Positions 54,054 to 62,375 of a stretch of 64,000 nucleotides of DNA are shown here, in pieces (the first letter of the stretch is position 1; the number at the start of each line of letters is the position of its first letter). The position numbers and the translations under genes were made by a program. The DNA lies in NCBI RefSeq assembly GCF_020483305.1, contig NZ_JACWAB010000001.1:1-64000 (forward strand). Direction: 5' to 3'. The notes under the pieces were generated by a model that was given only the letters and a program-made list of their open reading frames with translations, did not search any database and had not been told where the DNA came from. The DNA comes from Arthrobacter sp. UM1. Lineage in GTDB: Bacteria > Actinomycetota > Actinomycetes > Actinomycetales > Micrococcaceae.

Positions 54054-56222
54054 GTGACCGAATCCACCGACCTCGAAGCAGGCACGGAATCGAACGCCCC
54101 TGCGCGCTCCAGCGCAGGCGCCGGACTCGCGAGCCTCAAGCTCGCCCAGCTTCAGAATCTTGCGGCCCAGCTCGGCATCACGGGCTCCAAGCGGATGCGC
54201 AAGTCGGATCTCGTGAGCGCGATCCAGGACCACCAGCGCGGATCCTCGATCGTGGCCAAGGACGCCGCTGAGAGCCGCGCCGCAGCCGAGAAGTCCGGCC
54301 AGCAGGCCGAGGCGAAGGGCGGTGCTGACCAGAGCGGCGCCGACCAGAGCGAGGCGGGCCAGCCCCAGGGCGGCGAGAAGCCCTCCCGCCGCTCCCGCGG
54401 CTCCAAGAAGGCGGAGGCCAGCGCCCAGACCGAGTCTGAGGGCGCCGAGCGCTCCGCGGACGCCGAGGCCGCGGGTTCCGCCCAGGGCTCGGACGGTGAG
54501 CAGCAGGACGGCGGCTCGCGCCGCGGCCGCGGCCGTCGCCGCGCCTCCTCCGAGCAGGGCGCCCTCTCCGAGAGCGGCCAGGGCGGCTCGGCGGAGAAGG
54601 ACGAGTCCCGCGAGCAGAACGGCCGCGAGAAGCAGGGAGGCCGTGAGCAGGGCGGCGCAGACCAGCAGTCCGGCGGCGAGCAGCAGAACGGCCGCGAGCA
54701 GGGCGGCAAGGACCAGAACGGCCGCGGCGAGTCCTCCGAGAAGGACGGCGAGCGCTCCGGGCGCGGCCGCAACCGGCGCAACCGCCGCAACCGCGGCGAG
54801 GGCGACCAGGACGGCCAGGGCTCCGAGGGCGGCAAGAACAACGACGGCGGCCGCAGCGACAAGTCCGAGAAGCAGGACAAGTCGGACCGGAACGACCGCA
54901 ACGACCGCAACGACCGCGGCGGCCGTGACAACGACGACGAGGGCGGCGGAGGCCGCCGCTCGCGCCGCAACCGCCGGGACCGCAACCGGAATGACCGGAA
55001 CGAGCGGCGCCGCCGCGGCGGACACCCGGATGTGGACGACACGGAGCTGACCGAGGACGACGTCCTCCTGCCCGTGGCCGGCATCCTGGACATCCTGGAC
55101 AACTACGCGTTCGTCCGCACCTCCGGCTACCTCCCGGGCTCCAAGGACGTCTACGTCACGCTGAACCAGGTCAAGAAGTACAACATGCGCAAGGGCGACG
55201 CCGTCGTCGGCGCTGTCCGCGCCCCGCGGGACGGCGAGGAGCAGAACCGCGGCAACTCGAACCGCGCGAAGTTCAACGCGCTCCTGCGCGTCTCGACGAT
55301 CAACGGGCGCCCGGCGGACGAGAACCAGGACCGCGTCGAGTTCAACAAGCTCGTCCCGCTCTACCCGCAGGAGCGCCTGCGCCTCGAGACCGAGCCGAAG
55401 AAGGTGGGCACGCGCGTCATCGACCTCGTCTCGCCGATCGGCAAGGGCCAGCGCGGCCTCATCGTCTCCCCGCCGAAGGCCGGCAAGACGATGATCCTGC
55501 AGTCGATCGCCAACGCGATCACGACGAACAACCCGGAAGTCCACCTCATGATGGTGCTCGTCGACGAGCGCCCCGAGGAGGTCACGGACATGCAGCGCTC
55601 GGTCAAGGGCGAGGTCATCGCCTCGACCTTCGACCGCCCGGCGGACGACCACACGACCGTGGCCGAGCTCGCCATCGAGCGCGCCAAGCGCCTCGTGGAG
55701 ATGGGCAAGGACGTCGTGGTGCTCCTCGACTCCATGACCCGCCTGGGCCGCGCCTACAACCTCGCGGCGCCTGCCTCGGGCCGCATCCTCTCCGGCGGTG
55801 TGGACTCGGCGGCGCTCTACCCGCCGAAGCGCTTCTTCGGCGCGGCCCGCAACATCGAGAACGGCGGCTCGCTCACCATCCTGGCCACCGCGCTCGTGGA
55901 GACGGGCTCCAAGATGGACGAGGTCATCTTCGAGGAGTTCAAGGGCACCGGCAACATGGAGCTCCGCCTCTCGCGCCAGCTCGCGGACCGCCGCATCTTC
56001 CCGGCCGTGGACGTCAACGCGTCCGGCACGCGCCGCGAGGAGAACCTGCTCTCCCAGGAGGAGGTCAAGATCATGTGGAAGCTCCGCCGCGTGCTCTCCG
56101 GCCTCGAGACCCAGCAGGCGCTCGAGCTTCTGACCAACAAGATCCGCGAGACGAACTCGAACGTCGAGTTCCTCATGCAGGTCCAGAAGACGACGCTCGG
56201 CTCCAAGGGCGACGACGACTGA
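54054..56222 (+). CDS. rho: Transcription termination factor Rho with extended N-terminal insert
   Basis: This 722-residue hexameric RNA helicase begins with the Rho_N domain (ASLKLAQLQNLAAQLGITGSKRMRKSDLVSAI). A hydrophilic Gln/Gly/Arg/Asn insert of about 245 residues follows, typical of high-GC actinobacteria (repeated QNGRE, NDRN, SGGE). The RNA-binding cold-shock-like domain and the ATPase domain are next, with Walker A SPPKAGKTMIL (about residue 475), Walker B VVLLDSMTRLGRAYN, and the Q-/R-loop region. The GTG start is used. No defect is seen. Confidence 0.96.
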   Translation: MTESTDLEAGTESNAPARSSAGAGLASLKLAQLQNLAAQLGITGSKRMRKSDLVSAIQDHQRGSSIVAKDAAESRAAAEKSGQQAEAKGGADQSGADQSEAGQPQGGEKPSRRSRGSKKAEASAQTESEGAERSADAEAAGSAQGSDGEQQDGGSRRGRGRRRASSEQGALSESGQGGSAEKDESREQNGREKQGGREQGGADQQSGGEQQNGREQGGKDQNGRGESSEKDGERSGRGRNRRNRRNRGEGDQDGQGSEGGKNNDGGRSDKSEKQDKSDRNDRNDRNDRGGRDNDDEGGGGRRSRRNRRDRNRNDRNERRRRGGHPDVDDTELTEDDVLLPVAGILDILDNYAFVRTSGYLPGSKDVYVTLNQVKKYNMRKGDAVVGAVRAPRDGEEQNRGNSNRAKFNALLRVSTINGRPADENQDRVEFNKLVPLYPQERLRLETEPKKVGTRVIDLVSPIGKGQRGLIVSPPKAGKTMILQSIANAITTNNPEVHLMMVLVDERPEEVTDMQRSVKGEVIASTFDRPADDHTTVAELAIERAKRLVEMGKDVVVLLDSMTRLGRAYNLAAPASGRILSGGVDSAALYPPKRFFGAARNIENGGSLTILATALVETGSKMDEVIFEEFKGTGNMELRLSRQLADRRIFPAVDVNASGTRREENLLSQEEVKIMWKLRRVLSGLETQQALELLTNKIRETNSNVEFLMQVQKTTLGSKGDDD

Positions 56223-56255
56223 TCCGTCGGCCGTCGCGCCAGGGAAGAGGGAACC

Positions 56256-57338
56256 ATGTTCGAATCAGTGAAGGGCCTGCTCGACGAGCACGCCGAGCTC
56301 CAGGTCCGGCTCTCGGACCCGGCCGTCCACGCGGACGCGTCGCTCGCCAAGAAGCTGGGGCGCCGCTACGCGCAGCTCACCGGCATCGCCGAGGCCCACA
56401 AGCGGTACACCCAGCTCACGGACGACCTGGAGGCCGCTCGCGAGCTGGCGGACGAGGACCCGGAGCTCGCCGCGGAGATCCCGCAGATGGAGGAGGACCT
56501 CGAGACGGCGCAGGAGCGCCTGAGGCGACTGCTCATCCCGCGGGATCCCAACGACGCCCGTGACGTCATCATCGAGGTCAAGGGCGGCGAAGGCGGCGAC
56601 GAGGCGGCGCTCTTCGCGGGAGACCTGCTGCGGATGTACGACCGCTACGCCTCCTCCCGGGGCTGGAAGACGGAGATCATCTCCGCCACCGAGTCGGACC
56701 AGGGCGGCTACAAGGACGTCCAGATGGCCGTCCACGGCAAGTCCAACGATCCGGCGGAGGGCGTCTACGCCTCCCTTAAGTTCGAGGGCGGCGTCCACCG
56801 CGTCCAGCGCGTCCCCGTGACGGAGTCGCAGGGCCGCATCCACACGTCCGCTGCGGGCGTGCTCGTCCTCCCCGAGGTGGACGAGCCGGAGGAGATCGAC
56901 ATCCACCAGAACGATCTCAAGATCGACGTCTACCGGTCCTCGGGCCCGGGCGGCCAGTCCGTCAACACGACGGACTCCGCGGTGCGCATCACGCACCTGC
57001 CCACGGGCATCGTCGTCGCCATGCAGAACGAGAAGTCCCAGCTGCAGAACCGCGAGGCCGCCATGCGCGTCCTCCGCTCGCGGCTCCTCGCGCACCAGCA
57101 GGAGCAGATCGACGCGGAGAACGCCGAGGCGCGCAAGTCGCAGATCCGCACCATGGACCGCTCGGAGCGCATTCGGACGTATAACTTCCCGGAGAACCGC
57201 ATCGCGGACCACCGCACGGGCTACAAGGCCTACAACCTGGACCAGGTCCTCAACGGGGACCTCCAGGCGGTCATCCAGTCCTGCATCGACGCGGACGAGG
57301 CGGCCCGGCTCGAGGCCCTCGGCGACAGCCAGCAGTGA
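56256..57338 (+). CDS. prfA: Peptide chain release factor 1
   Basis: The 360-residue protein has the GGQ motif in [26 protein letters not shown], which triggers peptide release, and the codon-recognition tripeptide PVT in [10 protein letters not shown], assigning RF1 (UAA/UAG). The GTGA overlap with prmC links it to the enzyme that methylates the GGQ Gln. 33 bp from rho, and GAAGAGGGAA before the ATG. Confidence 0.97.
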   Translation: MFESVKGLLDEHAELQVRLSDPAVHADASLAKKLGRRYAQLTGIAEAHKRYTQLTDDLEAARELADEDPELAAEIPQMEEDLETAQERLRRLLIPRDPNDARDVIIEVKGGEGGDEAALFAGDLLRMYDRYASSRGWKTEIISATESDQGGYKDVQMAVHGKSNDPAEGVYASLKFEGGVHRVQRVPVTESQGRIHTSAAGVLVLPEVDEPEEIDIHQNDLKIDVYRSSGPGGQSVNTTDSAVRITHLPTGIVVAMQNEKSQLQNREAAMRVLRSRLLAHQQEQIDAENAEARKSQIRTMDRSERIRTYNFPENRIADHRTGYKAYNLDQVLNGDLQAVIQSCIDADEAARLEALGDSQQ

Positions 57339-58270
57339 CCTCACCGGCCCCTTCCGGCACCGTGCGCCCGGGCGCCTCCCTCGCGGAGGCCGCCCGGGCG
57401 CTCGAGTCTCTGCTCGTCGAGGCCGGCGTGGACTCGCCGGGTGCTGACGCCCGGGCCCTCCTCGGCGAGGCGCTCGGGATGAGCCCGGGGGAGCTCGCCC
57501 TCGCCCGCGTTCGCGGCCGGGAGCTCGCGGACCCCGAGCGTGAGCAGCTCATGCGCATGGCCGCGCGGCGAGCCGCCCGCGAGCCGCTCCAGCACATCCT
57601 CGGCCGGGCGCCCTTCCGGCGCCTCGAGCTCCGCGTGGGCCCCGGCTGCCTGGTGCCCCGCCCGGAGACGGAGCTGCTCGTGGACCTCGTCGCGGCGCAC
57701 CTGGACCGGCGCCGTGCCGCGGGGGAGCGCGGCCCCTTCTCGGTGCTGGACCTCGGCACGGGGTCCGGCGCGATCGCGGCGGCCCTCGCCACGGAGCGCG
57801 ACGACGTCCGCGTGACCGCCCTCGACGTCTCCCCGGAGGCCCTGCACTGGGCGCGGATCAACCTGGAGGGGCTCAACCGGGGCGGCCTCGGCGTGGAGCT
57901 CGTCGAGGCGGACGCCACGGTGGGCCGCCCGGAGTTCGAGCGCGCGTTCGACGTCGTCGTCTCCAACCCGCCCTACGTGCCCGAGTCCGAGCGCCCGGAG
58001 CAGCCGGAGGCGCTCGCCGACCCGGAGCGCGCCCTCTACGGGGGCTCCCCGGACGGCCTGCGCATCCCGGTGCTCATGGCCGAGCGGGCCGCCGAGTGGT
58101 GCCGCCCCGGAGGGCTCGTGGCCTTCGAGCACGCCGAGACCCAGGGCCGGCCCCTCCGGGACCGCTTCGAGGAGCTCGGCTTCGAGGGCGTCCGCACGGA
58201 CCGCGACCTCGCGGGACGGGACCGCATGACCTCCGGGGTCATGGCTTCGAGTGAGAGGATGGATCCGTGA
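57335..58270 (+). CDS. prmC: Release factor glutamine methyltransferase PrmC
   Basis: This 311-residue enzyme methylates the GGQ glutamine of release factors. The N-terminal helical domain is followed by a Rossmann fold with [18 protein letters not shown] and the NPPY motif [14 protein letters not shown] start in a GTGA overlap with prfA. It overlaps the next gene by GTGA. Typical actinobacterial arrangement rho-prfA-prmC-sua5. Confidence 0.96.
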   Translation: MTSPAPSGTVRPGASLAEAARALESLLVEAGVDSPGADARALLGEALGMSPGELALARVRGRELADPEREQLMRMAARRAAREPLQHILGRAPFRRLELRVGPGCLVPRPETELLVDLVAAHLDRRRAAGERGPFSVLDLGTGSGAIAAALATERDDVRVTALDVSPEALHWARINLEGLNRGGLGVELVEADATVGRPEFERAFDVVVSNPPYVPESERPEQPEALADPERALYGGSPDGLRIPVLMAERAAEWCRPGGLVAFEHAETQGRPLRDRFEELGFEGVRTDRDLAGRDRMTSGVMASSERMDP

Positions 58271-59055
58271 GCCAGATTTTCGACATGAACGACTCCTCCC
58301 AGCGTAGAGAGGGCCTCGCGGCCGCCTCGAGCGCGATCTCGAACGGGCGGCTCGTCGTGATGCCCACGGACACCGTGTACGGCATCGCCGCGGACGCCTT
58401 CGCCCCGCACGCGGTGGGCCTCCTGCTCACGGCCAAGGGCCGCGGCCGCTCCATGCCATCGCCGGTCCTCATCCACCGCCCCGAGGCCCTCGACGGCATC
58501 GGCGCGGAGATCTCGGAGGAGACCCGGGCCCTGACCAAGGAGTTCTGGCCGGGCGCGCTCACGGTGATCGTCCACCAGCAGCCGAGCGTCAACCTCGACC
58601 TCGGCGACGCCATGGGCACCGTGGCCGTTCGGATGCCGGAAGACGACGTCGCCCTCGACCTCCTCGCCTTCACCGGCCCGCTCGCCGTCTCCTCGGCGAA
58701 CCGCACCCGCCAGCCGGCGGCGACGACGGCGGCCGAGGCCGAGGAGCAGCTCGGCGAGACGGTGGACGTCTACCTGGACCACGGCGAGCGCGGCGCGGGG
58801 GAGCATCAGCCCTCCACGATTGTCGACGCCACGGGGGAGACGCTGCGCGTGGTCCGCCAGGGCGCGATCGGCCTCGAGCGGCTCCGGGAGGTGGTGCCGA
58901 GCCTCCTCGGCCTCGGCGAGGAATCTGAAGAGGAGCCCGGAGAGGAGCTCCGCGAGGAGTCCGCCGGGCAGCCCGCCGAGGAGGCAGCGCCGGAGACCCC
59001 GGAGACGGACGCCGCCGAGCAGCCCGGAACTCCGGAGCGCGGCTCGGAGCACTAG
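58267..59055 (+). CDS. L-threonylcarbamoyladenylate synthase (TsaC/Sua5 family)
   Basis: A 262-residue YrdC-fold protein that makes threonylcarbamoyl-AMP for t6A modification of tRNAs. NGRLVVMPTDTVYGIAADAF is the nucleotide-binding entry, and GPLAVSSANRTRQPAAT holds the conserved SAN. A long acidic Glu/Pro tail of about 50 residues follows the domain. GTG start, GTGA overlap with prmC. It ends 3 bp from the convergent epimerase-like gene. Confidence 0.93.
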   Translation: MSQIFDMNDSSQRREGLAAASSAISNGRLVVMPTDTVYGIAADAFAPHAVGLLLTAKGRGRSMPSPVLIHRPEALDGIGAEISEETRALTKEFWPGALTVIVHQQPSVNLDLGDAMGTVAVRMPEDDVALDLLAFTGPLAVSSANRTRQPAATTAAEAEEQLGETVDVYLDHGERGAGEHQPSTIVDATGETLRVVRQGAIGLERLREVVPSLLGLGEESEEEPGEELREESAGQPAEEAAPETPETDAAEQPGTPERGSEH

Positions 59056-59058
59056 CCT

Positions 59059-60123
59059 CTAGGGCTGCTCACCCCGCGTGCCGCCGCCGGAGACGGCCTG
59101 ACCGGCCTGGGCCAGCACGTCGAGGACTTCGCGAGCACCTGCGAGCTCTGCCGCGCGAGGCCACGCGTCCTCTTGGGCCTGCCCGAACCAGAGCAGCTCG
59201 GCCCGTCGCGTCACAGCCGCAGCGCGCTGTCCCACGCGTCCGGCCGCGTGCGCGGCGCGCCCCGAGCCGTCTCCGCGGGCCGCGCCGCTGCCCAGGGCTG
59301 TTCCGAGGGCGTGCCCGGCTCGGACGGCGAGCCTCGCCAGCGTCCGGGGGATGTGCATCGGGACAGCCGAGCCGTGTCCCCGCGCCGCCCGGATGGCCGA
59401 GAGCGTGGTGGCTCCTTCCCACGGCTGCAGGACGGTTTCCGGAACGGAGCGGCTCTCGGCGAGATCCTCCGCGATCCCCGTGACGAGTCTCGCCAGCGAG
59501 GCCGCGCTCGTGAGCGGGGTGGGCGCGTCCTCCGCGCAGCCGGCCCAGCGAGAGCGGGCGAAGGCGGCGAACCGCTGCGTCGTCGGGCGCTCGGGGCCCT
59601 GGACGCTCGTGGCGCGCAGGACGCACGCGGGCATCCGGCCGTGCTCGCGGACAAGCCGCTCGCCGAGCGCCTTGGAGGCGGAGTAGTCGGAGAACGGCGC
59701 GGTCTCCGGCCGGGCGTGCAGAGTGCCCGCGCCGAGCACGGCAGCGGAGGAGAGGTGCAGCAGCGGAGCGCCGGACTGGACCGCGAGCATCGCCGGAAGG
59801 AGGGCGTTGGCCCCCATGAGCGAGGAGAGCTCGTGCCCCTCGGGGGAGGCGAGCCCGGCGGCGTTGACGATGACGTCGGACTCGGTGCCCAGCAGTCTCA
59901 GCCGCTCGGCCTCCTCCGAGCCGGCGAGCGACTCGAGCTCCTGCGCGCACGCACCCGCCCACGCCGCAAGCGATGCGCGCTTCCATGCTCGGCCGACGCC
60001 TGAGGGCGCTGGGACGTCGAGGCGGGGCGCCTGAGCCGTGAGCACCGTGTGCCCGCGTCGCTCGGCCTCGGCGCGGACGTGACGTCCCACAAATCCCGAG
60101 GCGCCGAGAAGCCCGATGATCAC
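59059..60123 (-). CDS. NAD-dependent epimerase/dehydratase-like protein
   Basis: The 354-residue protein begins IIGLLGASGFVGRHVRAEAE, a GxxGxxG NAD-binding Rossmann fold. VIVNAAGLA and the catalytic-type YSASKALGE (YxxxK) follow, so it belongs to the short-chain epimerase/dehydratase (extended SDR) family. The C-terminal half is not typical. The GTG start overlaps the glycosyltransferase stop by GTGA, and it is the third gene of the minus-strand polysaccharide operon. Substrate probably a nucleotide sugar, but unknown. Confidence 0.78.
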   Translation of the reverse strand: MIIGLLGASGFVGRHVRAEAERRGHTVLTAQAPRLDVPAPSGVGRAWKRASLAAWAGACAQELESLAGSEEAERLRLLGTESDVIVNAAGLASPEGHELSSLMGANALLPAMLAVQSGAPLLHLSSAAVLGAGTLHARPETAPFSDYSASKALGERLVREHGRMPACVLRATSVQGPERPTTQRFAAFARSRWAGCAEDAPTPLTSAASLARLVTGIAEDLAESRSVPETVLQPWEGATTLSAIRAARGHGSAVPMHIPRTLARLAVRAGHALGTALGSGAARGDGSGRAAHAAGRVGQRAAAVTRRAELLWFGQAQEDAWPRAAELAGAREVLDVLAQAGQAVSGGGTRGEQP

Positions 60124-61247
60124 GAGCCCGCCCCCTTCGGAGCGGATTCGGACGCACGGCCGCCGCGGGCGTCCGGCTCCGGACCGGACTCCCCGCCGAG
60201 CTCCCGGCGGAGCGAGCGCGCCGCCCCGAGACCGCGGGCGATGCTCCGCACCGAGGCTCCGGCCCGCCGGGCGGTGGCGCCGAGCGAGGGGCGCTCCGGC
60301 CCCCGCAGCTGCGCAGGGACCTCCACGAGCGCGAGACGGGCGAGCTCCTTGGCCACGGTCAGGGCTGTGCCCGCCCCGAACGCAGCCGGGCTGAGCGTCC
60401 CCGCCGCCGCGAGGTGCTCCCGCATGAGGGCGCGGTTGCGCACGGCGTAGTAGCGGGAGAGGTCCGAGGCGTCGTTGAGGTGGCGCGGGCCCAGGTCCAC
60501 GCTCGAGTGGACGCGGGTCTTGCGCAGCAGCGGCTCGTCCGTCACGATCACCCGCACCCGCCGCGAGGCCTCGTACCCGTAGACCGTGTCGTCCGAGTTG
60601 ATGAAGAAGCGGCTGTCCGGCAGCCCCACGAGGTCGGCCGTCCGCGCCGAGACGAGCGCTCCCTCGAAGCACGCCACGTTCGTCTCCGCCTCCGGGGCGC
60701 TGCGCTCGGGCTCGGGAAGCGGGAGGTGGATGCCGGTGGCGGGGTCGAACCGGTGGCGCCAGAAGAACGGCGCGCCCTCGGCCGTGAGCCGCGTGCCGTG
60801 GACGAGGTCCGCCTTGAGCCCGCGCTCGCTCAGCCGGGCGAGGCCGCCGGGGATGAGCTCCACGTCGTCGTCCATGAGCCACAGCCAGCGCCGCCCGCGC
60901 TCCGCGATTCCGTCCAGAGCCGACGACAGCGCGATCTCCATGCCGGCCCGGAACCCGCCGGAGCCGCCCGTGTTGCTCGCCATCCGGTGCGCGAAGACCG
61001 GCACGTCCTCGCCGTTCTCCCGGGCGAGGCGCCCGTCGAGGCCCGCGAGGAGCGCGTCGGTCCCGTCCGTGGAGGCGTTGTCGACGACGACGACCGCGGC
61101 CACCGGGCTCGGATCGGCGGCGATGGACTCGAGCAGCCGCGTCAGCATCGCGCGCCGGTTGTAGGTGGTGACCACGGCGATGGTCGAGGAGGGGCAGAGG
61201 GCGGGGGAGCCGGCGTAGGGAGCCGTGAGGGGGCGGGGGAAGCTCAC
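60120..61247 (-). CDS. GT2 family glycosyltransferase, GlfT-like
   Basis: The 375-residue GT2 protein has IAVVTTYNRRAMLTRLLESI, VVVVDNASTDGTDALLAGL, and LWLMDDDVELIPGGL, the DDD being the metal site. NTGGSGGFRAGMEIAL matches the galactofuranosyl- or rhamnosyl-transferase group used for cell-wall glycans. A C-terminal linker of charged residues follows. GTG start at 61247 in a GTGA overlap. Long in-frame upstream sequence is not used because it lies in another gene. Confidence 0.85.
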   Translation of the reverse strand: MSFPRPLTAPYAGSPALCPSSTIAVVTTYNRRAMLTRLLESIAADPSPVAAVVVVDNASTDGTDALLAGLDGRLARENGEDVPVFAHRMASNTGGSGGFRAGMEIALSSALDGIAERGRRWLWLMDDDVELIPGGLARLSERGLKADLVHGTRLTAEGAPFFWRHRFDPATGIHLPLPEPERSAPEAETNVACFEGALVSARTADLVGLPDSRFFINSDDTVYGYEASRRVRVIVTDEPLLRKTRVHSSVDLGPRHLNDASDLSRYYAVRNRALMREHLAAAGTLSPAAFGAGTALTVAKELARLALVEVPAQLRGPERPSLGATARRAGASVRSIARGLGAARSLRRELGGESGPEPDARGGRASESAPKGAGS

Positions 61248-62197
61248 GCGCGGTCCCCGTCGTCGTCCCGCACGCGGGCCGCCGGGGCCCGGAAGCCGCG
61301 GCCGCGCAGTCCGTCGAGGAAGGGACGGGCCCAGGCCCGGAAGCCTTCCGCGTCCCGCGTCCTCGCGAAGTGCACGGGGTAGCCCACCGCGTCGGCGATG
61401 AACGACTTGACCCGGCGGTGGCGGCGGATGAGGTAGCCGCGGTTGCGGAAGAAGTTCTCCCGCTTCATCTCGCTGTCCGGGATGAGCACGTGCCAGCGGT
61501 CGCCGAGCACGTGCCGCACCTCGCCCCAGCCCGTGGGATGGGTGAGGGCCGTGCTCGCCACCGTGCCGAACGGGACGCCTGCCTTGCGCAGCCGGACCAT
61601 GAAGTCCGTCTCGTCCCCTCGGATGAAGAGCTTGAGGTCTGGGAGCCCCACCCGGAAGAAGACCTCCCGGCGCACGAGCGCACCGTTGAAGAAGTGCCCC
61701 ACTCCCGGGAGGAAGCCGGCCCGCTCCACGGCGGTCCGCTCGAACTCGAGGCGGCCGTCGATCCGGAAGCCGAAGGAGAGGCGGCTCGCGTCCTCGGGGG
61801 CGGCCACGATGGGCAGGACCGCGTCGAGATCCCGCTCCTCGGCCTCCCGGGCCAGGGTCTCGAGGCAGGCGGCGTCCTCGGGGTGGGCGTCGTCGTCGAG
61901 GATCCACACCCACTCCGCGCCGGAGGCGAGGGCGTGGAGGATGGCGAGCGAGAACCCGCCGGCGCCCCCGAGGTTCGCCTCGCTGCGCACCCAGTCCAGC
62001 TCGGTGCCGCGCTCGGAGAGGCGCTCGCGCCGTGCCTCGGCGACGGCGGACGCGGGGCGCGTCCCCGAGTCCACGATGGAGATCCGGGCGATCGGATGGG
62101 ACTGGGCTGCGAGCGCGTCGAGGAGGGCTCCGACCTCCTTCGGGCGGTCGAAGGTCACGGCGGCCACGGAGACCCGTGCCTCCCGGGTGAGTGCCAT
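61244..62197 (-). CDS. GT2 family glycosyltransferase, GlfT1/rhamnosyltransferase-like
   Basis: The 317-residue protein has VSVAAVTFDRPKEVGALLDALAAQ, then NLGGAGGFSLAILHALASG, and WILDDDAHPEDAACLETL with DDD. The late motifs FNGALVRREVFFRVGLPDLKLFIRGDETDFMVRL match GlfT-like enzymes that add galactofuranose or rhamnose to lipid-linked precursors. Donor unknown. It is the first gene of the minus-strand trio, divergent from the CapD-like gene, so the locus is a cell-envelope polysaccharide cluster. Confidence 0.85.
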   Translation of the reverse strand: MALTREARVSVAAVTFDRPKEVGALLDALAAQSHPIARISIVDSGTRPASAVAEARRERLSERGTELDWVRSEANLGGAGGFSLAILHALASGAEWVWILDDDAHPEDAACLETLAREAEERDLDAVLPIVAAPEDASRLSFGFRIDGRLEFERTAVERAGFLPGVGHFFNGALVRREVFFRVGLPDLKLFIRGDETDFMVRLRKAGVPFGTVASTALTHPTGWGEVRHVLGDRWHVLIPDSEMKRENFFRNRGYLIRRHRRVKSFIADAVGYPVHFARTRDAEGFRAWARPFLDGLRGRGFRAPAARVRDDDGDRA

Positions 62198-62287
62198 GGG
62201 GCTCGCTTTCGTCAGGGGCCGGACGCCGAATCGCGTCTACGGGCGCGTCGTGCAGGGGACCGTGCGGAATTCAACGGACTGCTTGTC

Positions 62288-62293
62288 TAATAT
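62288..62293 (+). promoter_or_regulatory. -10 box upstream of capD-like gene
   Basis: TAATAT is an AT-rich island in an otherwise GC-rich stretch. No good -35 is seen. The start codon is 83 nt downstream. It lies in the 178-bp region between the two divergent polysaccharide units. Confidence 0.45.
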
Positions 62294-62375
62294 TGGCGGG
62301 GTGGCACACCAGTCTCAAGTGGCCGCAGAGAGTGTGGGCGCTGGGACGCCCGACGTCGAGGAGAGAAGCACCGCC

